64,000 bases of DNA from Ectocarpus siliculosus (Eukaryota; Sar; Phaeophyceae; Ectocarpales; Ectocarpaceae): the NCBI GenBank assembly GCA_000310025.1, contig FN649736.1, forward strand, positions 4,656,315 through 4,720,314. The letters are read 5' to 3'. The notes beneath the pieces are model-generated. The model was not told the origin of the DNA. It saw only the letters and a list, made by a program, of their open reading frames with translations, and made no database searches. Positions 1 to 22,100 of the stretch are shown piece by piece (within the stretch, counting starts at the first letter, position 1; every line of letters starts with the position of its first letter). Both the position numbers and the translations under genes were made by a program.

Positions 1-345
1 TCGGCATCTTGTACTTACTTCCTTGCGTACGGATGACAGCTACGTATGACTTAATTTATTTTCTGGTGCTTTCACTTCCAGAGACAGTTGTAAGCACTGT
101 GTAACTGCCTCGAGGAAGCTTGACCATTTTAACACAACGTGGTGCGATCATCCCCCGTTGCGCGGAGTGAGGTTTCTCGACCCCGCACAACATGATCTAC
201 TCGACCACCATTATGGTTACCGCCAAAAAAAAACCGAGGTAAAAAAAAAAAAAACGGTAACCTGGTTGCCGAGTTCACGAAGTGAATTGGCTTGTTTTAC
301 AACGTCGTTGCCAAGCGACGAAAACCCAATCCCGATGGCAAACAC
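1..345 (+). repeat. Dispersed repeat, copy A (inverted partner at 3961-4304)
   Basis: This segment reappears almost unchanged, in reverse orientation, at 3961-4304. Only a handful of differences are visible by eye (for example one substitution in the first 20 bases and one single-base indel near 100), so the copies are recent or under gene conversion. It carries two A-runs near 225-255 flanked by a short inverted motif (ggttaccg / cggtaacc). The left end is cut by the window edge. No coding frame is convincing. It is an unclassified non-autonomous repeat; I see no matching terminal inverted repeats within a single copy. Confidence 0.85.
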
Positions 346-490
346 CGAGTGGGGGGCTTGTTTTTCAACGTCGTTGCCAAGCGACGAAAACCCAAACCCC
401 GATGGCAAACACCGGGGGCGGCGGCTTGTTTTACAACGTCGTTGCCAAGCGACGAAAACCCAAACCCCGATGGCAAACACCGGGGAGGGG
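291..490 (+). repeat. Three tandem units of about 67 bp at the inner end of repeat copy A
   Basis: Three consecutive units each start with cttgtttt and contain caacgtcgttgccaagcgac and a gatggcaaacaccg end, separated by G-rich spacers. Copy B at 3961 carries only one unit, so the number varies between copies. Each unit holds a small hairpin-capable core (cgtcg...cgacg). Confidence 0.85.
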
Positions 491-1215
491 TGTTGGGGGG
501 GGGCTTATTTGTTGCTCGCCTTTCCGTATTGACGACAGGCACCTTCATAGTCGTTCCTTTTTGGCCGCGTGATGGAGCTATTCCCAAGAATTGAGTACTT
601 GTAGTCCTGGGGCTTGATTTGGCTTGGTTTCCATGACCTGCTTTCTGTCTTTTGTTTTATGTGGACTTCGTCTCCTCTTCGCCCTTGCCAGCTCTTGTCG
701 GGTCTTCTTCTGCCGTATAAAATCTGGCAGGCGCGAAGAGGCGACGAAGAGCACAAAAAGAAAGGCCGAAAGTAGGGCATGTAAACCAACCCAAATCATC
801 TCTAGGAGAACTCAGCTTGTTGCCTCGATTGGATTTGACGACGCCTTGGACTGGCGGAGCTAGCGGCCGTGGTTTGGGCCGGGGGGGGGGGGTGTACAGT
901 CGTGGGGCGTTTTCGAGTTTGACGTGATGTGATGTCATTTGCTGTGCCGTTGGCATCTGTGGTGCTATTTGCATGGTGTAAGTGTCGCTTTCGTTCCAAA
1001 GATGGTGCCGTATGTGCAATGGTGTGCGTCGAGTTTGGTTGCGGGTGGTTGTTGGTCACCACGATCACCACGCCATTGGTTCTAACGCCCCCCTCGCTCC
1101 GCTCGACTATCTTGGTGTTGTTGCTGGTGCTGCTTCTGCTCTTGTTGCTGTTGATGCTGGTGTTGCTCCGGCCTTGTTGTTGCTGTTAATGGTGGTGCTG
1201 GTGCTACTGCGTTAG

Positions 1216-9638
<8,423 letters not shown>

Positions 9639-10510
9639 GGGTGCGGCGCATCATGGCGCGCGCGCGGCGACGATGATGATGATGATGACGCTGTTGGCGT
9701 GGACACATGCCTTGGAGTGTTTCAGCCGTCCGGTTGTTTCTTGTGTGACGACAAGGGTACCGTGCGTGAGCTTGTCTTGGGTTCTCGGTAGCGGGAGCTG
9801 GCCGGGTTGTTTGTTCTTGGCACTATGTAGCGAAAGCGCATGCTCTGTGACGATAGTTGGGATTTGGGGAGACGGAACAGCCAACCGAATGTTCTGCGTA
9901 TGTTCTGTCTCGTTTATCAGGGAAACATACGTGGTCTAACGTTTAGAGCGGCTGAATGAAGAGACACAGTTGAGGCGCAAGATGTCTGTCAGAAGACGGC
10001 CATTGTAGATTATCTGGGACTTGACTATTTTCCTCGGCAAGACAGACAGACACACAGAGAGAGCTTGTTGATTTCCTAGACGCTCAGATCAACCCAGGTA
10101 CACTCAGAAACACAGGCCTGTCTTGCCCGACAAACGACCGGGAAGCACCCTTTGCGAGGAATGAATGGAGGAGAATGTCCCTGTTTCACGCAGAAAAGAT
10201 TCGGAGACCAAAGAGATTGTTGCGTTCCACCAAAAACATCGCGGATCCCTGACGCTGTGCACCGGATTGTGTTGGTTTGTTTCCGGTTTTTCCCCAAAGC
10301 CCAAGGCGGGGCGTTTGGACGGGCTCAAACGGAAGCCCGGGCGCCTGATTCGGGTTGATTGCTGTCTTCGTTTCGCCGGAACATCGCGTGATGCGGACTA
10401 GAGGTGCAGATTGTATCGACTCAGAGGGGCGCGCTTTGCTTGACGATGATAGCATGCGTCGGGCGTCCACTTGTAGCTTGCGTTCTTTCGTCTTTGGATG
10501 TAGGGTCTCC

Positions 10511-10511
10511 G

Positions 10512-10575
<64 letters not shown>

Positions 10576-10576
10576 C
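10511..10576. repeat. (CTGC)n microsatellite
   Basis: About 16 uninterrupted tetranucleotide units run here. The open frames across it, translating as Pro-Ala-Cys-Leu or Gln-Ala-Gly-Arg repeats, are by-products of the repeat. Confidence 0.97.
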
Positions 10577-11459
10577 ATGTATATCTTGTGTGGTACGACG
10601 GTGGGATTAGGAACTTGCAATTATGCACCTGTGGAAGAGACATGAACATTGTGAGGAGGCGATTGTAGTTTTTCATGAACGGCAGGTCGGGCGTTTCCAG
10701 GCTAGACAGGAGCAGAAGGGCGGGTGCTGCTGCGACCAGGGGCGGCATGATGAGACTGAGCCACGAGGGTATGGCAATGCCCTACAAATATGATTTATCG
10801 CGTTTCTGTACCTTTACACCGAAGGTTGCACCGTATGTGATGTATTCAGGGTGTTAACTCTTCGCGATGTATATTTTTTGGGGCGGTCTTGTCTGGTTGT
10901 TTCGTGCTGAATTTTTTTACGATCTGTGTGCACAGCAGGTCACACAGATGGTCCGTTCGTTGTTTCCTCTTGCGTATTTTGTCTGTATGGGTATAGTCTC
11001 GTTGCGTGTCCACTATTTTAGTCGCTTTCTGGTTCCAATACCTCCTCGCTGTCGCAGGAAAAGACCCTCTGTGAATTGTGTACAATTGTTTGAGGAAATA
11101 GAGGATTGTGACATCCTGGGAGATACACGCTTTTTGTTCTTGAAGCGTTTCACACACTTCACTGGCTGGTGAAACTGTAGGCGTAGGGTGTAGGCTAGGG
11201 TAAGGGCTGCATGGTATTTAGCACCCTCTGAGGGCTGAACGCTTCGCAGGGCGAAGGATTTATCGCTTCCATTGGTCTTGTCGGCGCCACAGCCTCTTTT
11301 TGAATCGGATCTTCTGGCTATGAACTTGTGGGCTCAAGTTATTTGGCTGGAATGGATTGGCTCACTCCGGATCCCCGTGCCTTGGTTCAGGAAATGTTGA
11401 GAGGCCCCGGCGGATACAAACTTTTAAGCTTTGGTCTTCCGGATTTTGTGACGCATGTT

Positions 11460-11473
11460 GGGGGGGGGGGGGT

Positions 11474-11503
<30 letters not shown>
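11460..11503. repeat. Poly-G followed by (GA)n simple repeat
   Basis: A run of about 12 G is followed by a GA dinucleotide tract of about 14 units. Confidence 0.9.
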
Positions 11504-11507
<4 letters not shown>

Positions 11508-13522
11508 GAGGATTCAATAGAAGGAAGTGTTGGTCAACATGAAACGGCTCAGGCTGCTGGCATAGCGACACATACACTTGAAAAGGCAAAACCTTTCAGG
11601 ATGGTATGCATGTATGGAGGCCTACATTCATCGCAGACCTCCCAAACACATGGCACAACACTCAACGGTGTGGAGAACAGGTCAAGGCTGTGTTTTGGTG
11701 TCTACTTTTTCCATCGCTACTCTCGATCGTTAGTATTTCTACCCAGGGCTTGACCAAGTCATCAAAGAAGGCGCATGGCTGCAGCCCAACCATCCCCGGC
11801 TTCCAACAACCGCGCGTATCGCGTCTCCCAGCCTTCTTCGAGGGCTTGCGCCCACTCAAAGCTAGCCAGACCTGGGCCTCGCAGACGGTCCCCGGCGTAG
11901 CGTTTCCTGCGTCCAATCGGGGAGGGGGTATTGCCGCTGTCACGAGCATTGGGGTGCCAAATCGTAGATAGATGTCTTCTACTTTGAGTCCCAAATTGGT
12001 GGAAGATAGGCCGATAGACCGAGGCAGCAGTTATTACGTGCTGACAGTCCGGGGGCGACCGTTTACGGATCTGATTCCGTACTACGTAAACGAGACGGAT
12101 TCCCGACCAAGGAGCGGTACAATAGAATAAGGGCATCGCTTCTATCCCTAGAGTGCACGTTGCGCAATCTTTCGGGGCCCGGCTTTGAGAAGATGTTGAG
12201 CGACTAGCCATCCATACCTTAGAGATGCGTACACTTTGAGACGCTCCAATAGCTTGACCGACCGCTTTTCATCCTCGAATTGCTGCCAAAGACGTGCTGC
12301 GACATCTTTCTGTCGAACGTAATTCGCACAAGAGAGTTGGAAACATGTGCCCGCACGATTGAAGGGGGACGGTGGGTGATGCGCACAACCAAGGTGAGGG
12401 TCGGAGATGGGGCACCGGCGAAAGAAACGACGACAAGAAACGGTACGAGAGAATTTTCCTGAATATTTCTAGCCCAGCAAGCGGAACAGACCCCCGTGCG
12501 CTGATCAGATCGACAAGAAACTGACCGCCAGGCTTCAACACGTCGTACCCGACCACATCATTTACCTTTTGAGACGCGCCTCCGCCGGACACGCGCCGCC
12601 CTTTGCGCCTCTTCCCCAACCACCTCTTCAGGCGACGCGATCGGACATTGGCTCGGAACGCGTCCACGGAAACCTACGGAAGATTGATATTGTTGCGGCA
12701 GGAAAGAGTGTGGGAGTGCAATTTTGATACCGCCCTAGACACTAGTCGCGACCGATGTCAGAGGAAGACGTTGTTTAAACGACGAACAGATACCGAAAAG
12801 ACGTAGAACGGCACTTACATACAATGCATACGAGATATACCGTGCCCCTCCAACACTTTCTCAGTGTGACAGTGGAGCCTGTCTTTCTCCAAGCCCTCGA
12901 TCTTCTAAGCATGGGAAGTACCCTGGTAGATAATGCCCGCATGATCGCGCTGCTGTTATACGGTCAGAGCAGTGTAGCGCTTCCCGCTTACACCAGAGCA
13001 TCAACCAGAAAGCCTAAGACGTAATGTTACCTGCCGTAGTACCGACAACAGCGCGGCGCAGGCACCGTATGTGGTCGGTTCTGCATCGATCGCCGCCAGA
13101 AAAAGCACCTCTGCCTTCTTGTCATCACCGCTGGCAAGTGTATGTCTTGCAAGAATATACCTGCATGGTAAGCACCGGGAAGACAGAGTAGGTGTGCTTG
13201 AGCATGCATGGCCGTGGGGTATATATTTCAGGCCCTTGCGTCCTGCACTGCTGTTTCAGGAAAAAGTACGACAGGTGCTCGTACCAACAAGGCGACATCG
13301 TTTTGGAGCCTAAGCATCAATCCTGCACGTCCCGCTTTGAACGTGTTCACTATCAAAGCAATGTCTTGTAACAGTTCCGCCGTCCTTCGCATACCATGTG
13401 CTCGTTTCTGTTTGAGTTGCGACAATGAAGAGTATGATGAATAAGTGAAAGATCGGCTCACACACACGAGATGAGCGGGAACATTACGGGTTTCATTTGC
13501 ATAAATACACCGCACGAAGGCT

Positions 13523-16122
13523 TTAGAGCGCGTGGGGGTGATGAAGGACCCTTAGCCAATGAGTGATAGGAAGAAGGCAGGGTGATGCCGACAATGGCGG
13601 TCGAAACTCGAAACAAGATTTGACAGAGCGAAACGGATCAAACAGTATCCACACCGCCAGACCCAACCCCGACAAAGAACACATTCCGTCAACCTTCTTG
13701 ACCACGCACCTTGCCAAGATCCCGGTCTTGGTGTTCGGAGCTGACACGCGCGCCGCCTCTCGTAAATGCCACTCTTTGGCGCCATCCCCACCCCGTTCCT
13801 GGGTCTGTGTTCCTTGACCCCGACCGTCACTGGAAGCATGGCCACGAGCTCCGCTCTTGCGCGCCTCCCTGAGGCTAAACCCTGACACCACGAGATGCAC
13901 ATCCCCCAGGACAGTCTGACCTTGACCGCTCATTTTTTTTTTCGTCTCCGCCGAGCTCCTGGCACGTTCAATACCATCATCGTTACTTTCTGGCTCGCCT
14001 TCGGCCTGTTCACCAAAATACACGCTTTCCGGCGGCATCGCCCCGCCCGCTGACGAAAACGCGCGAGCGAGGAGCCGTGCTGCTTCGTTCTTATCTTTCT
14101 CGGTCGGGAACGTTAGCGGCCGCAAGACCTCATCCCCCGCCGGGACCGAACTTCCCGTCGGGGCCGCGGCCGCTACCTTTGAAACAGTCGGTAGTGGGGC
14201 ACGCGGGACGTCCGTTTCCGGACGATTTGCTGCTTCAGCGGCTGCGGCAGCGGTTCCCCTGCTATGACCACCCGCATGCCCGTTTCCATCGATGGGAGGG
14301 CAAGGCGCCGCTGCCGGCGGGCGGCGGCGGTAATGTGGGGCTAAAAGCAGTTGTGCGAGGCCACAGAGAGAGAGAGGGTCTTCAAGTTCACCATCTTTGA
14401 TTCGGCTTCCTCTCAAGGTGTCGTAGTTGCCACTAGCACCGCCGGTGGCGGCCCTGCTGGCACGGCGAAATAGGGACATCGCCGACGATCGACGGCCTTG
14501 AGAAGCCCGGATCTGTGCGAGTGTCCGGAGCACGTCGTTTGGCACTGCCGATTTGAGGGGGGGGGGGAAAGACGCCCGGTCAGACCAAGGTGTCACCTGT
14601 TGATTGAGGCTTGCGTGTGTTGCATACCCATAGTATTCGTTCCTGGCTCAAGGGGAAGTCAACGGGTTATGTAGCTGGCGCAACTTACTGAAGGTCAGCG
14701 CCTACGAAAATAGGTAGTTGTTGTTCTGTATCGAGGAAAGAGAAGCGCGGCGGGAACAACACGACCAACAATCAAGCTGGAACAAAGTCGGGAAAGTCTC
14801 CACTACCCCCAGGTTTTCCTGCCACACGAAAATGAAGAATTATTTTGCTGGGCATACCTCGAGGACCGGCGCTGTCGACCGCTTTTTCAAGCAATCCTTC
14901 CGCTTTACCCACTGCACACCCGCCACCACGTTGTAGCAGCACAAACGCGAGCGCAGTCAGTGTCGGGACGTGGAACGGCTCGAGCTCCATCGCCCTCGCC
15001 AAGAGCGTCTCCGTTTGTTTTTCGTCAGCCGCCCGGTTGACCACCGCCGTTTGCGATCTCTCTCGCGCTAGAGTGTCGCCGTTGTTCGAAAGTGAGTTCA
15101 CTCTCCAGGTGTACAAATAGAGGGCCGCAGTTCGAAGCAGGGCTACGCTCTCTGTTCCCCCCGCCCCCAGGCCTCGTTGCGGTGTGGAAGTGCACAGAGG
15201 TGCTGGCAAGGCGTTTAGGAGGAGGCTTCGGGGGGTCTCTTCGTCGTCGCCAGTTTGCTGGTGGAGTTATTGCGGGCGCAGACGAACAGTGCATCACGAC
15301 CATGTTGGACAGCTTATTCGATAAATTCCCTCGACCTATTCAGAACCCATAGTTTCCACTCTCCCTGTTTCCAAGCGCTCCACACCTTTGAATCTCAGTA
15401 CGAAGTCCTATGTCTCTGGCTAGCTTGAATCGCATGCATTTGTTGAGTAATCCTCTCCAATCTTGGACTCTGAGTCAAGTTTTTTTCTGAAGAACACATC
15501 AAGTATTCCACACAGATTGTCGATGTTCCTGTTTCAAACGTTTTGGTGTAGTGACTCCGATGTTGTGCTTACTACTTTGGGAAGCTAGTCGATACCCAAA
15601 GAGTGAGGTGTCGTTTGCAACAAGTGTGAATCCTTGAACAAGCTACCGAGGCCAAGTCTAACCTACAGGCACCGCCCACCTAGTTCAGACAAAGGCGTGC
15701 TACGGACGCTTGAATCGGGCATAATCTTAACCGTTCCCCGAAGAATTGGATGATGTCACATTGAATTCACACAAAATTTCATACAAAACCTCTTCCATGT
15801 GTGACCAGAAACTATCCCGTCCTTCCCACCAAACACGCTACTCACCTCGTGACTTTCCCCATCGTTGTTGTTCTTGTGCAGGGCGTTTCCCGCTGCGGTA
15901 GGTTCCAACATCAAGCGTCTACACAATGCCACTGCTAGCCCTCTGGTGGCGGGAACAAACGGGTGATTGTTGAACTTTGCGGCATCCATTGCTCTCCGAA
16001 AGGAAGCAGCGGCCCTCTCCAGGATGTTGAGCCTCAAGCATCGGTCGATACGTTTTTTGCGGTCCTTGTTGTTGACCTCGTCGTTGATGGCGCTGCCTTG
16101 GTCGCTGTCGCAGTAGTTGCCG

Positions 16123-16162
<40 letters not shown>

Positions 16163-19100
16163 CGTCGTCGTGGCCGTCGTAGTCGTCGTCGCTATTCACG
16201 TTGGTGTTGTTCTCTTTGGAGAGCAAGAGGTGCCCAAGCGCAGTGTGTACTACAGGTTCGTTGAGATATCTGTTAAATTGAACACAAGAACAAACATGCG
16301 TGGCACGATAAAATACATCGGTTGCGGTGGTAGATGGAGATGGTGCCAGTTACGCAGGCGATGGTGGCCGACTTCTAACGTCACTATCCAACCTTGACAA
16401 ACAGTCAGCTAGTAGCTGGTTTGTTCTAGGCGTAGTGCTCCGAGAGTGGTGCTTGCCTGTGGAACATGAGAAGGAGAAATAAGAGAAATGTTATTGTAAA
16501 GGGGTTTCAACGCAACCTGTTGATGGGTTTCAGACACTACGGGCGGGCAGAGGGAGCAGATAGCACTCATAAACAGAGTTCGGCCACGGTGGCACGGTTC
16601 GGACGGGGAGTTCGAGAGTACACAACAGGCAAGGGGGTGGGGCCTAAAGTTGCCACATTCTCGTCCCGTTTGTCGTCGGGACCATGTATGTTTCTCTTGA
16701 TGGGTGCATATCCAGAAAGCGACAGCCTACGCTACTCCGCGGATGATGTTGCGTTTTCAGTTACGGCTGTCACGGAGTCATCGTCCTCCCACCAAGTGAA
16801 CAACTGAATAATGTGTGTGAAGCATCTGGTGCAAGTGACGGTGTGTCGTCACCTCATAGCAGCGTCCATCAAACTTTCTTCGGGTGAAGAGTCCACGTCG
16901 CCACCACCCCCAGATGAACCGGCGATGCACTCGGAAAGCTTCGGCCAACGCTGACAAAACTGTGCCCGCGCGACGAGCGTGAAAGGAACAGCTCCCCCCC
17001 TGAAGTCCAACTTGACCCCATCCCCTATTGTTCCGCCGTTAGGATTCAGGCCCCTCCTTGATCGGTACTGTCCCAGTCGACCCGGCAATGAAGCCGCAGC
17101 TGCAGCAGCTCTGTTGAGGGCGAACAGAGCCAACTGCGGGTCTTTCAAACAACGTTCAGCGAACTTGGCGTAAAATAACCACAACAACCATATCCCACGG
17201 CCGCCGCCACCGCCGCCGCCATGTCTGGCGGCGCCAACAGAGCTGCTTCTGGGTGTTGCGTCGTATTTGATCGGGGTGTTGTGACCGGCGTGGTTAGTGG
17301 TGGCCGTCGCCCCGACAGAGGCGCTCGCGCCCTTTCCTCGGATCCGGGTTGGCGTCAACGTGGGTGAAGAGGGTGGTGCCGCCGATGCTTTTGGTCTTAC
17401 ATTTCCGCCGACGGTATTGAGAGTGGGTGTCCGGGAGCGTGTGACGTGGCCATAGCCGTTGAAGTTTAGTACAGAGCGGAGAAGAGAGTCGATTTTCATA
17501 GTGGCCCTGTGGCAAGAACGGTTTCCAGAAGAAAGAAGCGGGGAGGGTGGGGGGGAGTTGCGGTCAATCAACAACCGTGCCAAGGCGGGAACAGACTCCT
17601 TCGTACAAATTTTCTACGGCATGCTTTCCCAATCAAAGTCGGAAAAAATGTGCAGGGACGGGGGACCTGGCGTACCGGCACAGACTTACGAGACTGAAAA
17701 TTTCGTGGGTGCGTTTGCGTTGGGGAATGTTTGAAGGGAAAACAATTTTGGTGCAGGTTCGCGCAATAACATTAGGATCTGTCGTTTTGGGCATTGACTA
17801 TCACCAAAATCCACACTCTGGCACCCACCTATAGTACTAGCGAACATTTACCTGGACGGAGGTCGCCCGTCCTTGAAAGGTCCGAGTTGCTCCAGCATGC
17901 AAACAGCCAGATGCACCTGCGAGGCCCGTTGTGAAGTGTTAAAGTCATCATCAAACCGCGCTCAGTAAAGGTAGCGCGCTGTGCACAAGGGTGCCTTCCC
18001 CATATGTTCGCCCACTACAGCATATGCACGCCGTTTTCACGATGAAATTGAGGTAGGATGGGTTGACTGGGCGGAACCCCTCACGGCGATGTTTCTAGCA
18101 AGTGCCCGCAAGGCTCGTGGATGTCACGGCGACTGCTTTGACGTGGTTCTACTTCAGCGCCTTCGGTGTGGAAAAACGGGGAGAGCCAACAGCTGCTAGT
18201 TGATCACCCCATTCCTGCTGATGCATGCGCGAAGGAGTAACCTTGTCTCGGCTCAGGATCGCTGCAGGTTAGAGCTACATGAGGTTTCTCCAAAAGTTGG
18301 GACAACAGAGTTGTGCTCCCGAAGTATTCCATGGAGGCATGGACGTGTTTAACGTACAAAGTGCCTTAAGCCATGTAGTGCAAATGTTTTTCACTGGGAA
18401 CCAAAAACAAATTGTTTAGGGCTGCATAAGTGCAGCGTTGTTCCCCCAACCGATTCGTCGGCTTCGAAGGCAGCCAACTGCCGTTGAAAAATTGGCTCAG
18501 GTTGGTTCTAGCGAGAGCTTTCCGAAACGAACCGTTCACTTTCGGGTGCCGACCCTGTTCAAAAACAGGGCGTGGGAATACAGCACAGTACCCCAGAGCG
18601 AGCCTCAAGAACTCAACACTAGCATGAAACCGGAATGGCTCAGTTGACGACGTACTATGTTCCGCTAATTGCTTCGACCGATCGTTCGCATGCGCGCATG
18701 ACGAACGTTTTGTCTGTCGGACACTAAGCTGGTCTTTTACCCCTTCGAAGCATTCTGTGAGCCCTTCGTGGTGTTATTTCTATGGAACATGTTCGGACGC
18801 CAAACATGGGGCGAAGAGGGACGGGGGGGGCTATTTAACAACGAAGCAAAAAATATGTACACGTAATACCTTTGCGGAAGCATGCCAAGGACTCTCCCGT
18901 AGGCAGGCCCTGAAGAATGCTGACGCCCTCTTTATGCTTCGGTTATGGACTAGCTCGAAGCGGCCGAGCTCTAGCAGAATCTCCCCCCTCGGTTGCCATG
19001 ATTTGTCGAAAGTCTCCGATGAAGATTGCGGCGACGTGGTGGAATCCACCCCTCCTTGTGGCGCGGCAGTAGCGGTAGCTTTCCGGGGTAGGGACTGTGC

Positions 19101-22100
19101 CACGCGCTGCTGTTCCAGGTTCGTCCAGTCCAGGCAGCTCAGAACTTTGCGAAAGCATGTCTTTCATGCGTTTATACGCGTACGGGGCAGGGGTTCAAGG
19201 TTTGCACAGCGTGAAAACGGCTCGTGCGGTTGGTGCACGATACTCACAGAAGGGAAGAGCGCAAGTACAACATACACTCCCCTTGGCACGCTACAGTATT
19301 GTCCCCCGATAGTTCCAGGGCGTGTTGATTCTACACCCATTGACGTCTCAACAAGCAACGTCCGGGTTCTTGTGTTGTCTTCTTCTCACCAACGTATCCG
19401 TTGCCCTCGCCGAGGACGGCGTTCTCTCTGCATAAAACTTCATCAGAGTAAGCCAATCTTCAGCCGCCCCAACCCCAGCCGTCTTCCCTCCCCTCTCTCC
19501 TCCCTTCGCTGCATGGTCGCGGCCGCCCGAGAGAGACGTAGCTCTCGTGAGGTACCTCTCGGCCACACTTAGCTCACCCTGTCGCCTCAGCATGTGCAAT
19601 ACACGGGTTGTTGGAACTTTCAATTTGTCTGGTCATTGGAGTCCATCATATATTTAAGTTCCGGTGCTACAAACGGGCAGTCGGATAGGCCGACAAGCTC
19701 GTTGGCCATGAGCTAAGCTAGTTATTCGAAAGGCAAATGGCCTCCCATAAACGCCTGCTTTTGCGAAACGCGAGTTGTTCGAGACTATATCTTCCTATAC
19801 GCTTGTGTTGGACCCTTTTCCGCGTTGAGCACCTACAGAAGAAAACAAATAATAATTTATTGGGGACACACCCAGCTCGGAAACTACGGAGAGTACAACA
19901 AGTTAGAGAATCAACCTTGGTAATACACAGCTAGAAGGTGAACCGAAAACAGGTTAGGTTGGTCGACGATGGGTAAACACCATTCCAGCTCTCAAAGGGC
20001 GATGCTTCAATGAACACCCCGCACCTTTCGCGCCGCCAGTCTACCATAGCTTGACAGGGCTGGTTTGTAGTCGGGGTCATGCAAAAGGCACCCCAAGAGA
20101 ATGATTTCCGCCGACCGGAAGTCTAAGAGGTATTCAAACACTTCGCTGGCCGACACCAGAACCGCGGGGCTGCTCAATAATCGGTTTATTGACGCACGTG
20201 CAGCAGGTAGAGGGAAAAAAAAAGGAAGAATAAACGTCCGTAGTACCAGCAGTTGACGATATACTGTAGGCTGAGAAACTGGGTCAAGTGAGGTCTCAGG
20301 TTTGGAACGTTGTTGGTGCCGTTGTTGCCGTCGTTGAAGGCGGTGCCGTTCAACATCATTTTGACCGCTCGTAGGGATTCCAGGATCTCGTCGTGCTTAG
20401 CTTCGAGACTCCCAGTATAACGTAGTTCTTCTTTGGATACAACGGCACACACTGTCGAAGTAGAGCCGTAACCTGTGCCGACCAACTACCCCATCCCCAA
20501 CGAGAAGTGATGTTTCCAATAATTCGCAGGTGTGAACAAATAATTATGGCAAGCAGCGTCATAGTCAGCTGTTCCCTGATAGATAGAAAGGGGTGCGTTT
20601 GCTACAGCAACGTAGGAAGAGTGTACCTCGTGTCGCGACCAGCTTTGGTGCTGTTGTCCGTGACGGTTCGCACAGCCTCTTTGACATGTCGCACGGCCTG
20701 CGGGTAGCGGCCGGTGGCGACGGCAAGACGGCCAGCCACGACAAGCAGCTGCCCGCGTAGGCCGGTCGGCAAGGCGGGCAGGGGAGAAAACGACCACGAC
20801 GAAGGCGGCGTGGCTGGTCTGCTTTTGCCTTCGTTGCCTCTGTTGCTGTTGCCGTAGTTGCCTCTGTTGTCTTTTCCGCTGATGCCGTCGCGCTCCGAGG
20901 TAGTGAACGAGGAGAGTATATGAAGGATGACCTTGTTTTGAGGAAATTCAAGCGGGCAGACATTGGGATAGTTGACGCCACGGGTGACAGCAAAAATAAT
21001 CACGTATCGACACGCCAGGGGTAGAATGGGTTCCACTGGCGAAGTACGAGCGTGAACGAGTCAACGGGAGCAGTCAAAAAGCGCCCGGCCAGTATGATGG
21101 AAAAAAAGAGCCGCGGAGAAAACCTATCACTTCCCCCCTTCATTTCACGTAGAGAGACAGAAACTTGGACACAGTAGTCCATCGCAACCGAATGATCCAT
21201 ACATCGCAAGGCATGACAACTGGTTTTCACACAGACACACACCGAGGCACGGGGCTGTCGCCCCCCGTTCCCTGCCTCACCTCGTACGCCTCTCGAAGGA
21301 GTTCGTTCTCCGTCAGGAACTGCGCGAACCGGCAAAGTCGAGCCAACTCCAACGGGTACTTGTCGACGCCGTGAAGGTGAGCCGAGAAGGCAGCGGCCAC
21401 GGCATCAGGCTTCGGGGGCGGCTTCGCGCCCACCTTACTACCCCGCCGTTCAAGACCCGGTACTACAGCTCCCGATTGCATCAAGCCTGCCGCCCCCCGC
21501 CTGCATCGAACTGACCCTGTGGCGGGCGTGTCCTCCTCGACGGATCCCGGTGTGGAAACTGGTGGGAGCAAACCGGGTCTCGGGCAGTTTTTCCCGCCTG
21601 CGTTTTCCGAAGGCGACGGCCACGACATCGCAGCCCCACCGTAGCTGGCACCCGCATCGTCACCGTTCCTCACCCTTAAACCGGTTGTGCCCACCACTGC
21701 CGATGGAGGTGATTGTGCCTCTTCTGCACCCTCAGTAGAAGCGACACGTTCGAGACTCATGTTGTAGGCGTCGTTTCCCCTCCCGTCGTTTGCATTGTCC
21801 TGATTGGGGTCGTCTGTGGACGTTGGTGTTATCGTATTATTTTCCCATTCGGGTGACCCGATCCGCGGGCTGCCTTGCCAGCGACGGTCGCAGCAGAACG
21901 GGTTGGTTTCGTTCCCCCAGCTAGACTGCTCCCGCACGACCGGAAACTTCTGGCGTAGATCTTCGAGCAGCTCCTGGCGAGACGATACGCGAAAGCAGTT
22001 GTCGAGAGGGAATTTTATCGCGTTGGCGGCGTGTGGTCAGATCTGCGAGTACCCTACCTGCCCACACCGGTTTTCGTCATATGTATGCGAGATCAAGGGG

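Larger units (their letters stand above)
9639..13522. other. Spacer between the 3' ends of two convergent genes
   Basis: SMC3 ends at 9638 on + and the large WW/TPR gene ends at 13523 on -. I see no gene I can support. There is a GAT run near 9673-9687, a CTGC repeat at 10511-10576, a G-run plus GA repeat near 11460-11503, and some unsupported open frames on the minus strand at 11.8-12.7 kb. Confidence 0.6.

Noticed and set aside
10398-10748. Open frames with repeated Gln-Ala-Gly-Arg or Pro-Ala-Cys-Leu
   Set aside because: They are caused by the (CTGC)n microsatellite.
12269-12667. Minus-strand frame containing DVLKPGGQFLVDLI, reminiscent of a methyltransferase motif
   Set aside because: There is one short motif only, with no other methyltransferase motifs, no paired splice sites and no start context. 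It could be a fragment or chance.
18757-19572. 271-codon plus-strand open frame
   Set aside because: It lies opposite TPR-like minus-strand exons and has no recognisable domain.
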